In this document: piece after piece, positions 7,248 through 9,045 of the stretch
Layout: the number at the start of each line of letters is the position of its first letter
Numbering within the stretch: position 1 is the stretch's first letter
Source of the DNA: Streptomyces speibonae
Lineage (GTDB): Bacteria; Actinomycetota; Actinomycetes; Streptomycetales; Streptomycetaceae
Reading direction: 5' to 3'
DNA length: 9,045 bases
NCBI GenBank assembly: GCA_000715605.1
Contig: KL568564.1
Coordinates: 10,802-19,846, forward strand
Notes under the pieces: model-generated
The model's input: the letters and a program-made list of their open reading frames with translations, nothing else
What the model was told of the DNA's origin: nothing
Database searches by the model: none
Position numbers and translations under genes: made by a program

Positions 7248-7310
7248 GTCCGTGTTCCTCTCCCTCGCCCGGACGGCCCGTTCGGACCACCCCGGCCATT
7301 GTGCCGCGTG

Positions 7311-7318
7311 GTGATCAC
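7311..7318. promoter_or_regulatory. GTGATCAC palindrome upstream of the methyltransferase gene
   Basis: A perfect 8-bp palindrome lies about 64 bases upstream of the GTG start, in the 126-base gap between the glycosylase and methyltransferase genes. Its TGATCA core recurs at 6416-6421, just upstream of the DUF4916 start. It may be a regulator half-site or simply chance; no convincing -10/-35 pair was found nearby for the methyltransferase. Confidence 0.2.
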
Positions 7319-7351
7319 GTTGTCCCGTGAACGGGGGGACGGGAGACGTCC

Positions 7352-7372
7352 GTCCGGCCGGGTCACCCGGAC
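7352..7372 (-). terminator. Hairpin immediately after the glycosylase stop codon
   Basis: GTCCGG and CCGGAC form a 6-bp GC-rich stem around a 9-base loop; an alternative fold is CCGGG-TGA-CCCGG on the transcribed strand. It starts one base after the TAG stop of the glycosylase gene. No U-run follows, which is not unusual for Streptomyces terminators. It plausibly ends the dps operon transcript or protects its 3' end. Confidence 0.4.
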
Positions 7373-7373
7373 C

Positions 7374-8030
7374 CTACCCGGCATGGCTCAGGGAGTTCTC
7401 GACGACCTCCTTGTCGAGCGCCGCGCGTACCAACGCCGCCGCGAGCACGGCCGGTTCGGTGTCTCCGGCCAGCGCGAGAAGGCGCTCCGGGTCCCGGGGC
7501 AGCTTCAGCCGCTCCGCTCCCCGCAGGGCCTTGTCGTCCAGGTACGGGGCCACCTCCGGCCATACGCGCTGGACCTCGCGCAGGAAGATGTCAGCGCCGG
7601 TGGGCCCCACGCCCGGGAACTCCTGGAGCAGACGGCGCAGTTCGCGGACGTCGCCGTCCGCCTGCGCACGCAGCCCGCGCAGGTCGCCGTTCCAGCGCTC
7701 GGTCACCAGCTGGGCGGCCTCGCCGAGTTGGGTCGCGGTGCGCTCGTCGTAGCGCCGGTAGCCGCCCCTGCCGAGCGCGTCCACCCGTTCCTGCCAGTCG
7801 GCGTCGGCCATCCGCCGGGGGTCGCGCAGCCCCGCCTCGTGCAGCGCACGGGCGGAGGCCACGGCGATCGATCCCTTGATGCGGGCGCTGAGGAGATGGG
7901 CCAGCACCAGCAGGCGGTACAGCGGCTGGGGCGTGTTCCGCAGCTCGATGCCGGCCTCCTCCGCGTACGTCTCGCCGTGGGCGTCGAGCAGCGCGCGCAC
8001 CACGGCCCGCTCCTCCTCCCGGCCGGGCAC
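7374..8030 (-). CDS. HhH-GPD (endonuclease III-like) DNA glycosylase homologue lacking FeS cluster
   Basis: This is a 218-residue protein resembling the endonuclease III/MutY glycosylase fold, from GTG 8030. That start lies two bases after the upstream stop, with AAGG at 8041-8038 seven bases before it. The helix-hairpin-helix is at about 134-153 (EFPGVGPTGADIFL). Endonuclease III has a lyase lysine two residues after the GVG glycine; here it is T144. A likely catalytic aspartate is D165 or D166 in PYLDDKAL, where the family has VDTH. There is not a single cysteine, so the C-terminal 4Fe-4S cluster is absent. If active, it should be a monofunctional glycosylase rather than an AP lyase, or a damage-binding protein. 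It closes an apparent operon with dps and a DUF3140 gene, implying DNA maintenance under stress. The substrate base is unknown. The open frame extends upstream to 8336, but that part overlaps the DUF3140 gene and is not coding. Confidence 0.78.
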   Translation of the reverse strand: MPGREEERAVVRALLDAHGETYAEEAGIELRNTPQPLYRLLVLAHLLSARIKGSIAVASARALHEAGLRDPRRMADADWQERVDALGRGGYRRYDERTATQLGEAAQLVTERWNGDLRGLRAQADGDVRELRRLLQEFPGVGPTGADIFLREVQRVWPEVAPYLDDKALRGAERLKLPRDPERLLALAGDTEPAVLAAALVRAALDKEVVENSLSHAG

Positions 8031-8032
8031 GG

Positions 8033-8365
8033 TCAGGCCTTGAGGGGATCGTGGCCGAGCGTCATCAGACGGTGCCGGCGCGGGGTGTCCTCGGCGGCCG
8101 GCTCGTTCTCCGGGTCGGTCTCGGCGGTGACGGTGTCCACCACCTCCTCCATCACCCGCAGATCGTCCTCGGTGAGGTCGGTGCGGCGCTTCTGCAGGAT
8201 GGCGAGGACGTGCTGCCCGGCCTCGGAGCCCGCCTGGTCGGGCAGCGGCTCGGTCGTCTCGTCGGCGTCGCTCACCCGCAGCCAGGCCGCCAGCTCGGCC
8301 GAGGTCATGTTCACCACGCGGTGGAAGTCCTCCCACAGCGCGTCCATTTCGAGGGCGTCGCTCAT
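8033..8365 (-). CDS. DUF3140 protein
   Basis: This is a small acidic protein of 110 residues that I recognise as DUF3140, an actinobacteria-rich family of unknown function sometimes labelled DNA-binding. The N-terminal block DALWEDFHRVVNMTSAELAAWL and the C-terminal basic tail with LMTLGHDPLK are the family's conserved ends; the middle is acidic and probably flexible. Two ATGs are adjacent (8368 and 8365). GAGGGG at 8377-8372 is better spaced for 8365 (six bases, versus three for 8368), so 8365 is preferred; the alternative adds one methionine. No catalytic motif, signal peptide or membrane segment is seen. The gene sits between dps and a DNA glycosylase homologue, two bases from the latter, so its role is likely tied to the chromosome or stress response; this is inference from context only. 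Confidence 0.82.
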   Translation of the reverse strand: MSDALEMDALWEDFHRVVNMTSAELAAWLRVSDADETTEPLPDQAGSEAGQHVLAILQKRRTDLTEDDLRVMEEVVDTVTAETDPENEPAAEDTPRRHRLMTLGHDPLKA

Positions 8366-8407
8366 CATGTGCCCCTCACGTGCGTGTGCTTCCGTCGGCC
8401 GCCGCGG

Positions 8408-8890
8408 TCAGGACGCGCCGGGTACGTTCTCCGCCTCGAACATCCAGCGCTGCTTCTCCAGGTCGGCGGTGATCGAGATCAGCAGGTCCTGGGTGACCAG
8501 ATCCGCCTTCTCGGTGGCGTCGATGCGCTCGCGCAGCCGCATGACCGCCGAGCCCAGGGCCTGTGCCATCACCGCGACGGCCTCCTCGTCACGCAGCCAC
8601 CCCTCCTTGAGGGCCGGCAGGGAGAAGACCTTGGCGATGGTCTCCGCGCGGCCGTCCGGCGGCACGCCGAGCGCCGCGGACCGCTCCGCCACCGTGTCGG
8701 CGTGGGTGCGCGCGGCCGAGACCACCTCGTCCAGCTGGAGGTGGACCGAACGGAACCGCGGTCCGACCACGTTCCAGTGGGCCTGCTTTCCGGTCAGTGA
8801 CAGTCCGAGCAGGTCCACCAGGGTGTCCTGCAGGGCCTCGCAGGAAACCCGGCGGGCCTCGTCGGACAGGGTGCTCCTCACGACAGTCAT
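8408..8890 (-). CDS. dps: Dps-family DNA-protection ferritin
   Basis: This is a 160-residue Dps protein. By family knowledge it assembles into a twelve-subunit cage that oxidises and stores iron using hydrogen peroxide, limiting hydroxyl-radical damage to DNA. Ferroxidase ligands are present with the right spacing: H38 (KQAHWNV), H50, D65 and E69 (DTVAER), matching E. coli H51, H63, D78 and E82; W39 and D54 are also conserved. ATG 8890 has a strong AAGGAGGA at 8908-8901, ten bases upstream. The N-terminal tail is short and not lysine-rich, so DNA binding by an E. coli-like tail is uncertain. Streptomyces usually carries several dps paralogues (dpsA, dpsB, dpsC in S. coelicolor); which one this is cannot be settled here. 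It leads the apparent dps-DUF3140-glycosylase operon, with 42 bases to the next start. Confidence 0.94.
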   Translation of the reverse strand: MTVVRSTLSDEARRVSCEALQDTLVDLLGLSLTGKQAHWNVVGPRFRSVHLQLDEVVSAARTHADTVAERSAALGVPPDGRAETIAKVFSLPALKEGWLRDEEAVAVMAQALGSAVMRLRERIDATEKADLVTQDLLISITADLEKQRWMFEAENVPGAS

Positions 8891-9045
8891 GAAGAACCGT
8901 TCCTCCTTCTCGCTTCGTCCATGGGTGCCGCGGTGCTTCGCAACCCCTCCACGAACGCGCGGGTGCCCCCGCCCGAACGGCACAAACACGGCCCGGGGTA
9001 TCCGGCGGCCCGGACGGAATTACGGCCCGCGGGATCTTCCCAGCC
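8891..9045. other. Upstream region of dps
   Basis: These 155 bases to the window end hold the dps ribosome site (8908-8901) and the stress-promoter candidate. The reading frame stays open through the first 100 bases upstream of dps, but without a second ribosome site, so I do not extend the protein. Beyond 8990 I see no gene or clear repeat; a small AT-rich patch at 9018-9022 is unassigned. Confidence 0.5.
8963..8987 (-). promoter_or_regulatory. SigB/SigH-like stress promoter candidate for dps
   Basis: Minus-strand GTTT (8987-8984), a 15-base spacer and GGGCAC (8968-8963) resemble the Streptomyces general-stress consensus GNNT-N14-16-GGGTAY, with one mismatch (C for T) in the -10 element. 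Transcription would start near 8955, giving a leader of about 65 bases. Such promoters are known for dps genes in S. coelicolor, which makes the match plausible, but GC-rich DNA yields partial matches easily. Confidence 0.35.

Noticed and set aside
8031..8336. N-terminal extension of the glycosylase homologue
   Set aside because: It overlaps almost the whole DUF3140 gene in another frame with Arg/Gly-rich non-conserved translation; GTG 8030 has a ribosome site and follows the preceding stop by two bases.
8891..8989. Extension of Dps upstream of ATG 8890
   Set aside because: The added residues would cover the strong AAGGAGGA ribosome site and do not resemble a Dps tail.
1..9045. tRNA or rRNA genes, CRISPR arrays, insertion sequences, integrase or attachment sites, and TTA (bldA-dependent) codons in the called genes
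   Set aside because: None was recognised on reading both strands; no spaced direct repeats, transposase or cloverleaf was seen, and no in-frame TTA codon was noticed, though a systematic codon count was not possible.

Overview
This is a high-GC actinobacterial window, almost certainly Streptomyces. G/C dominates third codon positions, GTG starts are common, genes are packed with short overlaps, and the protein families are typical of streptomycetes. No RNA gene, insertion sequence, CRISPR array or other mobile element is visible, and no gene-free stretch exceeds about 165 bases.

Plus strand, 1-1432: the 3' part of a NarL-type sensor histidine kinase gene, overlapped by its response-regulator gene. 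Plus strand, 1433-5862: a short regulatory gap with a good vegetative promoter (TTGATG-N17-TAGCGT) and an upstream inverted repeat (GGTGA-ATCG-TCACC). A tightly coupled four-gene ABC importer operon follows: substrate-binding lipoprotein, two permeases and a dedicated ATPase. The binding protein matches mycobacterial LpqY closely, including the four trehalose-contacting residues as I recall them, so the operon is best read as an LpqY-SugABC-type trehalose (or related disaccharide) importer. Unlike many Streptomyces sugar importers, it encodes its own ATPase.

Minus strand, 5875-7247: a DUF574-type SAM-dependent methyltransferase, and downstream of it a DUF4916/Nudix-like protein with a degenerate Nudix box. 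The latter probably has its own promoter, placed to make a leaderless mRNA. This pair converges with the importer operon, leaving 12 bases between stop codons.

Minus strand, 7374-8890: three genes in the order dps (ferritin-like DNA-protection protein), a DUF3140 protein, and an HhH-GPD (endonuclease III-like) DNA glycosylase homologue without the lyase lysine or an iron-sulphur cluster. Gaps are 42 and 2 bases, so this looks like a DNA protection and repair operon; a SigB-like promoter candidate lies upstream of dps and a hairpin follows the last stop codon. The most interesting leads are this three-gene operon, the degenerate Nudix protein with its leaderless promoter, and the operator-like repeat in front of the importer operon.
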